This document shows positions 36,591 through 44,702 of a DNA stretch of 64,000 nucleotides, piece after piece (position 1 is the stretch's first letter; every line of letters begins with the position of its first letter). This DNA is from Bradyrhizobium sp. ISRA464 (GTDB taxonomy: Bacteria > Pseudomonadota > Alphaproteobacteria > Rhizobiales > Xanthobacteraceae), in contig NZ_CP094526.1 in assembly GCF_029910095.1 (NCBI RefSeq), positions 3,472,001 through 3,536,000 of the forward strand, in the 5' to 3' direction. Position numbers and translations under genes: made by a program. The notes beneath the pieces are model-generated. The model worked only from the letters and a program-made list of their open reading frames with translations, was not told the origin of the DNA and did not search any database.

Positions 36591-36674
36591 GTAGGTGGGT
36601 TAGCGAAGCGTAACCCACCACCTTCGCTCCAAGCGATCTGCGGCGGGTTACGGCTTCGCCTAAGCCGCCCTACG
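36591..36674. repeat. Palindromic repeat, GTAACCCACC type (copy 2)
   Basis: GTAGGTGGGTTAGCGAAGCG then TAACCCACC faces GCGGGTTACGGCTTCGCCTAAGCCGCCCTAC. It is related to 13531-13604 and 38966-39044, and fills the gap after pccB. Confidence 0.75.
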
Positions 36675-36683
36675 AGCTTGAGC

Positions 36684-37034
36684 ATGATGACCGAAGACGA
36701 GCCGACCGACGAGATTTCAGAGCTCGAAGAGCTGATCGAGGACCTTGCCGAGATCGCCGAACGATGCCGGCGGATCATTCTGGGTTCGAAGGTGGCGATC
36801 GCAGGCGGGCTCGTGTTGCTGGTCGTCGCGCTACTGGGCCTGCTTGGCGACAGCCCGGCCGCCGCGCTCGGAGCGATTGCGCTGGTGCTCGGCGGGATCG
36901 TGTCGCTTGGATCGAATGTCAGCACGTTGCGACAGACGGAAGGCGCGCTCAGCTCAGCCGAGGCGCGCCGTGCGCGCCTGATCGGCAGCATCGACCTGCG
37001 CGTGGTTCACGATGCGCCGCTCAAGCTGATGTGA
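36684..37034 (+). CDS. Small membrane hypothetical protein
   Basis: The ATG at 36684 gives 116 residues with an acidic N-terminal coiled-coil-like helix (ISELEELIEDLAEIAERCRR). Two membrane helices follow (VAIAGGLVLLVVALLGLLGD and AALGAIALVLGGIVSLGSNV), then a short charged tail. I do not recognise a family with a known function. It follows pccB after a repeat. Confidence 0.75.
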   Translation: MMTEDEPTDEISELEELIEDLAEIAERCRRIILGSKVAIAGGLVLLVVALLGLLGDSPAAALGAIALVLGGIVSLGSNVSTLRQTEGALSSAEARRARLIGSIDLRVVHDAPLKLM

Positions 37035-37056
37035 CGTGCCAGCTCTCGTCGAGGCG

Positions 37057-37144
37057 TAGCCCGGATGAGCGCGGCGACATCCGGGGGCGCTCCATCAGCG
37101 CAGCAGAACTCACCCGCATATCGCTCCGCTCATGCGGGCTACGC
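37057..37144. repeat. Palindromic repeat, GTAGCCCGGATG type
   Basis: GTAGCCCGGATGAGCG and CGCTCATGCGGGCTAC form the outer pairing, and GGCGACATCCGGG forms part of the inner pairing. It lies between convergent genes and has no ORF. Confidence 0.65.
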
Positions 37145-37181
37145 GGCTGATAATCCGCCCCTGCGACGGCCACGCCTTCGC

Positions 37182-37643
37182 CTAGGCCGCCTTGTGTTGT
37201 TGCTTCATGAAGTTCGCCGCGCGCTTCTTGAGTTCGGTCGGCGGCACGTCCTCGATGTGTGTGCCGATGTGCCAGTGGTTGCCGGCCGGGTCCTTCACGC
37301 CGCCGCTGCGGTCCCCATAGAATTGGTCCGCGGGTTCCATCAACGATGTGGCGCCGGCCTTGAGCGCCATCTGATAGACCGCATCGACGTTGGGCACGTA
37401 GAGATACAGCATGGTGGACGTAGCCTGTGCACGCTCCGAGGAGTCGGCAATCATCACGATGGAGTTTCCTATTTTGAACTCCGCATGCATGATCTTGCCG
37501 TCGGGGCGCATCATCGGCTCGAATACCGGTTGCGCTCCGAACGCCTCTTTCATGAAGCGGATGATTTTCTCCGCGCCATCGACGACGAGGTAGGGGGTGA
37601 TGGTGTGGAATCCCTCGGGAACCGGCTTCACCTGTGTTGCCAT
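37182..37643 (-). CDS. VOC (glyoxalase/PhnB-like) family protein
   Basis: ATG 37643 follows AGAGGAGA and gives 153 residues (MATQVKPVPEGFHTITPYLV). IIRFMKEAFGAQPVFEPMMR, MIADSSE and GGVKDPAGNHWHIGTHIEDV show the paired beta-alpha-beta-beta-beta units of the PhnB-like branch. The C terminus FMKQQHKAA is typical of small alphaproteobacterial members. The reaction is unknown. Confidence 0.9.
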   Translation of the reverse strand: MATQVKPVPEGFHTITPYLVVDGAEKIIRFMKEAFGAQPVFEPMMRPDGKIMHAEFKIGNSIVMIADSSERAQATSTMLYLYVPNVDAVYQMALKAGATSLMEPADQFYGDRSGGVKDPAGNHWHIGTHIEDVPPTELKKRAANFMKQQHKAA

Positions 37644-37869
37644 GGTTGTCTCCTCTGGTTGCTTGATCCACGCAAGGCGCCCCCAGCCCGCCTTCTTCTT
37701 TTGGTTGGATTGTCTATCCGGTCTTTGAGCAAAGTATGACCGCCATTGTGCCGCGCTGGACGGATTGAGCAGGGGCGTGTCGATGGGCGAGGCGCGGGGT
37801 GGCCTGCGACAAAATAACCCGACGGGCAAAATTCTGCTTCCGTCGTCGGGCAACTCAGCACTACGACTC

Positions 37870-38290
37870 CGCCCGTCTCACCCGATGAGGGGCGGATCGC
37901 GATCGTCACGAACGCGGTGTGGGATGCGGTGGACGCTAAGTGCGCAACTGACGAGTGCGCATGAGGCGGACGGTGAAGTCGTGTGGTTCCGACGCCCCAG
38001 TGGCAGGTGTCTCTTCGCTAGGCACGCGAAAGCGTGTTTGCGAAGACGGTGACAAAAAAGCCAAGTCTCGCCGGGGAGAGCACGAAGTAAGCCGTAACCC
38101 ATCGCGCAGGGAAAGCCGGGATTGCTCCGGTTTCACCTGTGGTCCTACCTCCCGTGCTTTCCATTTGCACGGGACCCATGGGTGCGATCGGCGCCCGGCT
38201 TTCCCTGCGCCCTCTGCTCAAGAGGGGGCGAAACGAACGGCAAAAGCTCGGACACATCGTGCCGCGGGAACGCGAAGCCATATCTCAACG
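37870..38290. repeat. Large structured intergenic element with a 17-bp perfect stem
   Basis: GCGCAGGGAAAGCCGGG (38104-38120) is exactly complementary to CCCGGCTTTCCCTGCGC (38194-38210). A second hairpin CCCGTGC (38151-38157) / GCACGGG (38167-38173) is nested inside. Upstream are GCGATCGTCACGAACGCGG and GGGAGAGCACGAAGTAAGCC stretches. From memory, closely similar sequences occur as multicopy intergenic elements in Bradyrhizobium and Nitrobacter. The borders are approximate. Function is unknown. Confidence 0.6.
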
Positions 38291-38292
38291 AC

Positions 38293-38398
38293 TGTCATCG
38301 CCCGCGAAAGCGGGCGATCCAGTATTCCAGAGGCCGCAGTGATTGATCCGAGAGGCCGCAGCGTACTGGATACCCCGCATGCGCGGGGTATGACGGCG
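38293..38398. repeat. Palindromic repeat, TGTCATCGCCCGCG / GGGGTATGACGG type
   Basis: CATCGCCCGCGAAAGCGGGCGATCCAGTA faces TACTGGATACCCCGC and a CCCCGCATGCGCGGGG hairpin. Between them AGAGGCCGCAG occurs twice. A separate CTTCGCTCCTCGCAATGACG fragment follows at about 38453-38474. Confidence 0.6.
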
Positions 38399-38494
38399 GG
38401 GCGGAGCGATGGATTGCTTCCGCCTTGGCCGAGGCTTCGGCGGACAAGTCGTCGCTTCGCTCCTCGCAATGACGATGGGATGCAGCGCGCGAAC

Positions 38495-38845
38495 CTAGCT
38501 CGCCGCCAGCGGCACGTAATCGTATTCGCCGACGCCTTGCAGGATCAGGAAGGTGAGCGACGTGGTGCCGGCATTGGTCACGAGGTGAGGGCGGGTCGGC
38601 CTGACGGCATAGACCTCGCCGGGCTTCAAATTCACTTCCTCCTTGGGCTCCTGCAGGAACAGCCGCATCTGGCCTTCCAGAACGTAGAAGGTGTCGGAGA
38701 TATTGCTGTGGCTGTGCCACGGCACCTTCTGCGTCGGCGAGAGTTGCAACTCAGTGATGCGAAAGCCGGGGCGGGCGGCGTGCTGGGCGCGGCGCTCGAC
38801 TTCGTAGAGATGGCTGGCATCCTTGACCGGCTGTCCTTGCTTCAT
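38495..38845 (-). CDS. Cupin domain protein
   Basis: The ATG at 38845 follows GGGAGG and gives 116 residues. The cupin motif 1 reads PWHSHSNISDTFYVLEGQMR (two His and a later Asp), and motif 2 reads PGEVYAVRPTRPHLVTN. It is a single-domain beta barrel that probably binds a metal. The substrate is unknown. Confidence 0.9.
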   Translation of the reverse strand: MKQGQPVKDASHLYEVERRAQHAARPGFRITELQLSPTQKVPWHSHSNISDTFYVLEGQMRLFLQEPKEEVNLKPGEVYAVRPTRPHLVTNAGTTSLTFLILQGVGEYDYVPLAAS

Positions 38846-38965
38846 GGCGGCCTCCCTGAGATTTTCCTGGGTCCCGTCTGGCGGGAAGCAAGGATGCTAA
38901 CCCTGTTGCGCCGCGCACGGAACGGTCAGATCGGACATGACGGGTCAGCGCGGCAGCGTGTGGAC

Positions 38966-39044
38966 GGCGGGTGAGCGTCAGCGTAACCCGCCATATTAGG
39001 AACGTTACGCGGCGGGTCACGGCTTCGCACAACCCGCCCTACGA
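38966..39044. repeat. Palindromic repeat, GTAACCCGCC type (copy 3)
   Basis: GGCGGGTGAGCGTCAGCG then TAACCCGCC faces GGCGGGTCACGGCTTCGCAC and AACCCGCCCTAC. It is the third member of the family at 13531 and 36591. It lies just before the 39067 gene. Confidence 0.75.
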
Positions 39045-39066
39045 GAACAAATTGTGGAGGAGCCCA

Positions 39067-39384
39067 ATGCCTGCTGCCTATTTCGTCGTCCGCGCCACCG
39101 TCACCGATGCCGCCAGGCGACCAGCCTTCGATGCGTGGTACTCGCGCGAGCATCTGCCTGACGCGATGAAATCGTTCGGCGCGCAGCGCGCGTGGCGATG
39201 CTGGAGCCTGAGCGATCCGTCGCTGCATCAGGCGACGTATCAGTTCGCCGACCAGGCGGCACTCGAACGCGCGGTCAACAGCGATCACATGAAGCGGCTG
39301 GTCGCCGATTTCAATCGCGACTGGCCGGACGTGACGCGCACGCGCGATCTGTTGCTGCTCGCCGAAGAGGCGATGGCGACATGA
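39067..39384 (+). CDS. Small dimeric alpha/beta-barrel-like hypothetical protein
   Basis: ATG 39067 gives 105 residues (MPAAYFVVRATVTDAARRPA), with WYSREHLPDAMKSFGAQRAW and a second beta-rich half ATYQFADQAALERAV. The pattern resembles EthD or NIPSNAP-like ferredoxin folds. GGAGG lies before the start. I cannot assign a reaction. Confidence 0.75.
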   Translation: MPAAYFVVRATVTDAARRPAFDAWYSREHLPDAMKSFGAQRAWRCWSLSDPSLHQATYQFADQAALERAVNSDHMKRLVADFNRDWPDVTRTRDLLLLAEEAMAT

Positions 39385-39435
39385 TGGTTGTATGACGTGA
39401 TGCTGCGGTCGAAAGACAAGCATCGCAAAAGAAAA

Positions 39436-39454
39436 ACCCCGCACGAGACGGGGC
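39436..39454 (-). terminator. Intrinsic terminator of the 39479 gene
   Basis: On the minus strand CCCCG (39453-39449) pairs with CGGGG (39441-39437), followed by TTTTT. It lies 25 bases past the minus-strand stop at 39479 and could also serve the convergent 39067 gene weakly. Confidence 0.7.
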
Positions 39455-39478
39455 TTTGTTGATCGTATCGTGCCGCGA

Positions 39479-39727
39479 TCAGATCGGGCGGCAGCGGCCG
39501 TAGCGCCAGGCGAAGCCCCGTGGGCAAATGCGCCCGCGCGGCGCCACCACAACCGGCGGCCGAACAACGACTGGGCCCGGAGCGACCACGACAGGGCCGC
39601 GGTTCCTGACGCAGCCGCCATAGGGTCCGCGATGCCAGCCGGGGCCGCATCCACCCGCTGCTTCAGCGGCGCTCATTCCGGCGAACGCGGTCGTGACCAA
39701 AATTGCTGCTGCAAAAAGATACTTCAT
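39479..39727 (-). CDS. GCG_CRPN-type small secreted protein
   Basis: ATG 39727 follows AAGGAGC and gives 82 residues with a signal peptide (MKYLFAAAILVTTAFAGMSA). The mature part starts GCGPGWHRGPYGGCVRN, continues with a Val/Pro/Arg repeat (PVVVAPGPVVVRPPVVVAP), and ends GFAWRYGRCRPI. The GCGPGWHRGP...C core matches a small family of Gly-Cys-Gly prefix proteins common in Bradyrhizobium, of unknown function. Its many Cys suggest disulfides or metal binding. Confidence 0.8.
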   Translation of the reverse strand: MKYLFAAAILVTTAFAGMSAAEAAGGCGPGWHRGPYGGCVRNRGPVVVAPGPVVVRPPVVVAPRGRICPRGFAWRYGRCRPI

Positions 39728-39881
39728 GTCTGCTCCTTCGATATGAGCCGCGGCTAGCGGCACCGCAACAATCATCCACTCCCGATTCGCCCGGCCGGAT
39801 CATTACAGAAGCCGTGCCTTCCGTCGCCGACCGTAACGTCTCGGGCTGAATGCGACATGAACATTGCAGCTTGGGGCTGCG

Positions 39882-40889
39882 TCAGTGCGCCGCAAGGAAA
39901 CCCAGCAACAATTCGTCATACTTCGCGCGCGCTTCGAGGAACACCAGATGCCCGGTGTTCGGAATCACCTCGGCGCGCGCGTTTTGCATCTTCGCCGCCA
40001 GCTCCTTGGCGAGATCGGCGTTGTGGCCCATCTTCGGCCGCAGCGCTTCCGGTGCGTTCGGCCGGCCCGGTGCGTTGTGATCGTCGGCGCCCATGATGAA
40101 CAGCGTCGGCTGCGTGATCAGCGGGATCTCGTGCACGACGGGCTCGCGATAGATCATCTGCCCCGAAGCGACGAAGGCGTGCAGCCAGCGCGGATATTCG
40201 GCGCTGCCTTTGATGTTGAAGCGCGCGTCGATGAACGGCGTCACCTGGTCCGGTGGCAGCTTCAGCGCATAATTGGTCTCAAGCTGCTTGCGATAACCGT
40301 CCGCAGTCAGCTTGTCCTCGTGCTCGAGGATCTTTTCGGTCGGCGTCGGCGGCACATAGAGGCGGTAGTCTTCAAGTCCGATCGGCGCGGTCAACACCAG
40401 ATGATTGACGCGATCGGGATAGGCGCGGGCGATGCGGACGGCCACCATGCCGCCCATCGAATGCGCGACGACATTGGCCTTCGGGATCTGCAGATGATCG
40501 AGCAGGGTGACGGTGTTGCGCGCGAGGTTGTCGAAATGCAGATCGCCCTCGGGCTTCGACGATTTGCCGAAGCCGACCTGGTCCGGCACCACGACGCGAT
40601 AGCCGGCATCGGTCAGCGTCTTGATGACGGGCGCCCAGTAGCTCGAGGGGAAGTTGCGGCCGTGCAGCAGCACCACGGCGCGTCCGTTCGGCTGTGCCGG
40701 TGCCACGTCCATATAGGCCATCCGCAGTTGCTCGCCGTCATTGACCAGCGGCAGCATGTGAACGGGATAGGGATAGGGGAAGCCTTCGAGCCCGATGCCA
40801 TAGGGTTCGCGCTCGGCGGCGGAGGCGTGCGCAAGGGGCAAGGCGAGCACGGCGCCGAACAGCGCCGCGGCGAAGGAACGATAGTTCAT
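39882..40889 (-). CDS. Secreted alpha/beta hydrolase
   Basis: This 335-residue protein has a signal peptide (MNYRSFAAALFGAVLALPLA...SAAE). LLHGRNFPSSYWAPVIKTL supplies the oxyanion region, VVAHSMGGMVA the nucleophile Ser, and PNTGHLVFLEA the catalytic His. PDQVGFGKSSKP is typical of the haloperoxidase/epoxide hydrolase-like fold. It acts in the periplasm. It lies downstream of an ArsR regulator on the same strand, 68 bases apart. Confidence 0.9.
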   Translation of the reverse strand: MNYRSFAAALFGAVLALPLAHASAAEREPYGIGLEGFPYPYPVHMLPLVNDGEQLRMAYMDVAPAQPNGRAVVLLHGRNFPSSYWAPVIKTLTDAGYRVVVPDQVGFGKSSKPEGDLHFDNLARNTVTLLDHLQIPKANVVAHSMGGMVAVRIARAYPDRVNHLVLTAPIGLEDYRLYVPPTPTEKILEHEDKLTADGYRKQLETNYALKLPPDQVTPFIDARFNIKGSAEYPRWLHAFVASGQMIYREPVVHEIPLITQPTLFIMGADDHNAPGRPNAPEALRPKMGHNADLAKELAAKMQNARAEVIPNTGHLVFLEARAKYDELLLGFLAAH

Positions 40890-40957
40890 TGAAGGCTCCG
40901 GAAAGCGATGTCACGCGTTCGTGCGCGCCAGCCTGGCGCTGGGTCGAACGCGCGCCG

Positions 40958-41653
40958 TTATTCGCCCGCCCCGAACAGCGCGGCAAATCGCTTTTCGCCG
41001 TTTCGCGAAAAATTGACCACGCGGCTGCCCGGCGTGGCATCGCGCGCGGCCCATTTCAGTTCCGTGAAACGGTCCATCATGGCTGCACCCAAGGTCCCTG
41101 CGAGATGATGTCGTCGCTCGCTCCAGTCGAGGCAGGCCTTGCACACGGGACGGCGCGGATGCGTGAGCGCGTCGGCGTCGATCTGCAGCTCCTCGGCCAT
41201 GAAGCGCTTGCCTTCGCCGGTGAGCTCGATCGCCTGCTTGGTCTGGCGGATCAGCTTCTGCCGCTTCATGCTGTCGAGCATCTGCACGCCGAGATCGCCC
41301 GCGAGATGGTCGTAGCAGATGCGTGCACGGCGCAGCGCCGGATCCTTCGGCCCGGTGCGCACGCGCATATGGCCGGCGCGGGCGGCGATGCCCTGCAGGC
41401 CTTCGAGCACATCGGCGACGTCCGGGTCGGTGAGGCGGTAGTAGCGGTGGCGGCCCTGCTTTTCCGGCTCGACCAACCCGCCGGCCTCGAGCTTCGCCAG
41501 ATGCGAGCTCGCTGTCTGCGGCGTAATGCCGGCCTCCTGCGCAAGCTCGCTCGCGGTCAGGGCGCGGCCGGTCATCAGCGCGGTGAGCATGTTGCAGCGC
41601 GCGGGATCGCCGACGAGGGCAGCGATCCTGGAGATGTCGGGTCCTGCTTTCAT
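40958..41653 (-). CDS. ArsR family transcriptional regulator
   Basis: This 231-residue protein has an N-terminal winged helix (LTASELAQEAGITPQTASSH, residues about 32-85) with RHRYYRLTDPDVADVLEGL. It is longer than classical ArsR because of a C-terminal domain with CKACLDWSERRHHLAGTLGA. No obvious metal-binding Cys pair sits in the DNA-reading helix. It is divergent from the NIPSNAP gene at 41735, so it may regulate that pair and the hydrolase downstream. Confidence 0.9.
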   Translation of the reverse strand: MKAGPDISRIAALVGDPARCNMLTALMTGRALTASELAQEAGITPQTASSHLAKLEAGGLVEPEKQGRHRYYRLTDPDVADVLEGLQGIAARAGHMRVRTGPKDPALRRARICYDHLAGDLGVQMLDSMKRQKLIRQTKQAIELTGEGKRFMAEELQIDADALTHPRRPVCKACLDWSERRHHLAGTLGAAMMDRFTELKWAARDATPGSRVVNFSRNGEKRFAALFGAGE

Positions 41654-41734
41654 AGTTCGATACTAGCCGAAGCATCGGCGTCGGACAAGCGGCTAGTCTC
41701 CTTGCAATGACCGGGACAATCAGGAGGCCATCAC

Positions 41735-42043
41735 ATGACCGTCACCGTCTTCATCCGCTACCAGCTCGATCCGTTCAAGCGTGCGATGTTCGAGGAGTAT
41801 TCGCGGAACTGGCTCTCGATCATCCCGCGCTGCGGCGGCGATCTGATCGGCTACTGGATGCCGCACGAGGGCACCAACAACATCGCGTTTGCGCTGATCT
41901 CGTTCGAGAATCTCGCCGCCTATGAGGCCTATCGGGCGCGGCTGCGCACCGACAAGGAGGGGGTGGCGAACTTCAACTTCGCGGAAGAAAACAGGTTCAT
42001 CCTGGCGGAGGAGCGGACCTTTCTGCGCAAGGTCGCGCTATAG
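41735..42043 (+). CDS. NIPSNAP family protein
   Basis: This 102-residue protein ([20 protein letters not shown]) shows [34 protein letters not shown] and [13 protein letters not shown], which are NIPSNAP features. The fold is a ferredoxin-like dimeric barrel. The function is unknown. It is followed by an ABM-type protein 31 bases downstream and faces an ArsR regulator. Confidence 0.9.
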   Translation: MTVTVFIRYQLDPFKRAMFEEYSRNWLSIIPRCGGDLIGYWMPHEGTNNIAFALISFENLAAYEAYRARLRTDKEGVANFNFAEENRFILAEERTFLRKVAL

Positions 42044-42074
42044 TGCGTCCATCACAATAAGAGCGGAGCCATCC

Positions 42075-42425
42075 ATGATCGCCGTGATCTTCGAAGTCTG
42101 GCCGAAGCCGGAGCATCGGCAGCAATATTTCGACCTGGCCGCCGAATTGAAGCCGATCCTGCAGGAGATCGACGGCTTCATCTCTGTCGAGCGGTTCGAG
42201 AGCATCACCGAGAAGGGCAAGTTCGTGTCGCTGTCGTTCTTCCGCGACGAGGCGGCGGTCGAGGCCTGGCGCAACACGGTCGAGCATCGCCGCACCCAGG
42301 CCAAGGGCCGCGCCCGGATCTTCGAGAATTATCGCCTGCGCGTCGCCAGCGTGATCAGGGACTACGGCATGAACGAGCGCGAGCAGGCGCCGAAGGATAG
42401 CCGCGCGGTCCACGAGGCACGCTAG
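42075..42425 (+). CDS. Antibiotic biosynthesis monooxygenase (ABM)-like protein
   Basis: This 116-residue protein (MIAVIFEVWPKPEHRQQYFD) has the ABM pattern LKPILQEIDGFISVERFES and VSLSFFRDEAAVEAWRN, with EHRRTQAKGRARIFENYRLR near the end. Such proteins are small dimeric oxidases or heme-binding enzymes. Its TAG stop (42423-42425) lies in the CTAG target site of the IS insertion, so the protein remains intact. Confidence 0.9.
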   Translation: MIAVIFEVWPKPEHRQQYFDLAAELKPILQEIDGFISVERFESITEKGKFVSLSFFRDEAAVEAWRNTVEHRRTQAKGRARIFENYRLRVASVIRDYGMNEREQAPKDSRAVHEAR

Positions 42426-43848
42426 CATTACAGTTGTAATTTTTGCTTGAGATGCGCTTTGCGCGCGTTGGCTTGATGAGCCCTGCGCCAGGATGACCAT
42501 GCGAGGATGTGGGCATGCGGGATGCGCCGCTGGGCGAGCTTCATGGCGATGCGGCGGATTTCCGGGATCGACCAGCGGATCAAGAACGATGCTTCGGTCG
42601 GGGCCGCGGTCGCGTTTTTTTAAGCAATGCTCCGGTGTTGGCCCGATGACGGATGACGGCCATCGTGGCGAAGGCAAGCATGACCAGTGAGACATGGCGA
42701 TGCCAGCCATGCCAGGAGCGGGTTTCGTTGTGATCAAGACCGAGCTCGTTCTTGGCGGTTTCGAAGCTGTCTTCGATGGCCCAGCGATGGCCTTCCACGG
42801 ATACCAGCTTCTGCATGGACGTGCCCTTGGGGCACCATGTGGAGAAGAAGGCTAAGCTGTTGTCGGCAATATTGCGGCGGATCAGAAGACCTCGGGTCCA
42901 TTCCCCGGCAAGGTCGTCGTTGTATTCGCCGGCGTCGAGATCGGCCAGCTCAAGATAGGCCCAGTCGTGCCAGCGCGGACCTTTGGTTCCTTCGCCGGAC
43001 GGCAGGCGGCGCCAGGCCTTCTTGGGAAGGCTCTGCGCGATCGTAGAGGCAGTGCCGGCGACAGGCTGCTGCTTGCCCCAGGAATAGAACACGTGATTGG
43101 AAGCAACCCCCAGAACATAGCCTTTGCCCGCCTTGCGCAGCAGGGTTTCGATCGCTCCCGTGCCATACACGCTGTCCGCTGCTACGAACGAGAACGGCAC
43201 CTTTGCGGCGATCGCGCGAGCGATCATTTGATGCGCGATCCGGGGCTTCGTCGCAAAGCTCACATCGCTCGGGACATGTGCGGCCTTCAGGCGAGCGGGT
43301 TCGTCCGTCCATTCCTTTGGCAGGTAGAGCGCCCGATCGATGAAGGCATGGCCATGCCGCGACACATAGGAGGCAAACACTCCGATCTGGCAATTGGTGA
43401 TCTTGCCCGCCGAGCCAGTGTACTGGCGCGCGACCCCACACGAGGCCTTGCCCTGTTTCAAAAAGCCGGTCTCATCGATGACCAGAACCGCGTCCTCGTC
43501 ACCCAGCGTTTCCAGCGCGTACTCACGTACAATATCGCGCAGCGCGTCGGCATCCCACTGCCCCCGACCCAGAATCGCCTGCTGGCGCCACGGGCCTGGA
43601 TCGCCAGCCGCTTCCGCCCGCATCCAACCCGTCTTGCGCGGCTCGTTGCCCAACAGTCCGTCGAGAAATTGCCCCGCCGAGGCCGCGACCCGCTCTTGCG
43701 TAAACAGCGGACGGATGCGTTGCTTGGCATCTCGCAACGACGAAGCCCACAGCGTCAGCGTATCCTCAACCGACGCGCCACCAATCATCAGATCCCGAAT
43801 CATGGTCGCCCATAGATTCAGAACCTTCAGGAAGATGCAACTGTAATG
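42426..43848 (-). mobile_element. IS701-family insertion sequence, copy 1
   Basis: The 1423-bp element runs from CATTACAGTTG at 42426 to CAACTGTAATG at 43848, which are its terminal inverted repeats. CTAG flanks both sides, matching the YTAR target duplication of IS701 elements. It carries one transposase gene on the minus strand. Confidence 0.92.
42580..43803 (-). CDS. IS701 family transposase, copy 1
   Basis: This 407-residue DDE transposase shows VLVIDETGFLKQGKASCGVA (first Asp), VAADSVYGTG (second Asp) and EGHRWAIEDSFETAKNELGL (Glu), the IS701 pattern. NETRSWHGWHRHVSLVMLAF follows. The frame is intact, so the element may be active. The sequence is identical to the copy at 44748. Confidence 0.96.
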   Translation of the reverse strand: MIRDLMIGGASVEDTLTLWASSLRDAKQRIRPLFTQERVAASAGQFLDGLLGNEPRKTGWMRAEAAGDPGPWRQQAILGRGQWDADALRDIVREYALETLGDEDAVLVIDETGFLKQGKASCGVARQYTGSAGKITNCQIGVFASYVSRHGHAFIDRALYLPKEWTDEPARLKAAHVPSDVSFATKPRIAHQMIARAIAAKVPFSFVAADSVYGTGAIETLLRKAGKGYVLGVASNHVFYSWGKQQPVAGTASTIAQSLPKKAWRRLPSGEGTKGPRWHDWAYLELADLDAGEYNDDLAGEWTRGLLIRRNIADNSLAFFSTWCPKGTSMQKLVSVEGHRWAIEDSFETAKNELGLDHNETRSWHGWHRHVSLVMLAFATMAVIRHRANTGALLKKTRPRPRPKHRS

Positions 43849-43852
43849 CTAG

Positions 43853-44698
43853 GCAGTGTGGACACTTATCGCATCCATAGGACGATGGCGGCGAGAGTGA
43901 CGACGGCTCGGTAATTTCGGGCGGTTTTTTCGAAGCGGGTAGCGACGCGACGGAACTGCTTGAGTTTGGAGAAGCAGCATTCCACGAGATGGCGCTGGGC
44001 ATAGAGATGCTTGTCGAGCGGATATTTGAGCGCGCGTGACGGGTTGTTGGGGATCACGGCGAGCGCCTTTTTGGCGGCGATGTCTTGGCGCAAATGGTCG
44101 GCGTCATAGGCTGTGTCGGCGATGACGACCTCGGCGGGCAGTCCCTCGATCAATGCGGCGGCTTGCGGTGCATCGCCCTTCTGGCCTGCGGTGAGCGTGA
44201 ACCGGACAGGACATCCAAGACCGCGAACGGCCATATGGATCTTCGTGCTCAGGCCGCCGCGCGAGCGGCCAAGCGCCTGATCTTCAGGCCCCCTTTTTTC
44301 GCCCCAGCGGCGTGCTGATGCGCCCGGACGATGGTGGAATCGACGATTAGATATTCGAAGTCTGGGTCGTCGGACATCGCCTCGAAGATCCGCCACCAAA
44401 CACCCTTGGTGCTCCATCGGCTGAAGCGCCGGAACACGCTGTTCCAGTCCCCGAACACCTCCGGAAGATCACGCCAGGGAGAGCCGGTCCGCACGATCCA
44501 AAGCACACCTTCCACGAACATCCGGTTGTCTCGCCCGGTCGAGCCCTTCTGGTCGGGCCGGCCGATGATCAGCGGCGCCATGCGCTCCCAGGCCGCGTCG
44601 CTCAACACCAAACGATCCATCACACCCAAGACTGCCTCCCCAAAAGCAGCCTTGAATCTGATTTGCTCTCAAAAGGGAATCCTTAGAGTCCACACTGC
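43853..44698 (-). mobile_element. IS5-family insertion sequence between the IS701 copies
   Basis: The 846-bp element is bounded by inverted repeats GCAGTGTGGAC (43853-43863) and GTCCACACTGC (44688-44698), with CTAG on both sides. It encodes a two-frame transposase on the minus strand, as in IS427-type members of the family. Confidence 0.9.
43866..44620 (-). CDS. IS5 family transposase made by ribosomal frameshift (orfA/orfB)
   Basis: orfA starts at ATG 44620 (MDRLVLSDAAWERMAPLIIG) and stays open to 44249. orfB stays open from 44417 to 43866. The protein joins them near AAAAAAG (A6 at 44299-44294): orfA reads AGAKKGG, and the -1 frame continues GPEDQALGRSRGGLSTKIHM. The catalytic residues are Asp in YLIVDSTIV, Asp in VIADTAYDAD and Glu in VECCFSKLKQFRRVATRFEK. 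The frameshift is probably programmed, not a mutation. Confidence 0.88.
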
Positions 44699-44702
44699 CT
44701 AG

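Larger units (their letters stand above)
37644..38494. other. 850-base gene-free region rich in repeats
   Basis: No ORF here has protein-like features. Bases 37644-37850 show nothing recognisable. Bases about 37870-38290 are a structured repeat element and 38293-38477 are palindromic repeats, both listed separately. Confidence 0.6.

Noticed and set aside
43866..44629. IS5 transposase as a frameshifted pseudogene
   Set aside because: The join is at a slippery A6G and restores all catalytic residues, as expected for a programmed frameshift.
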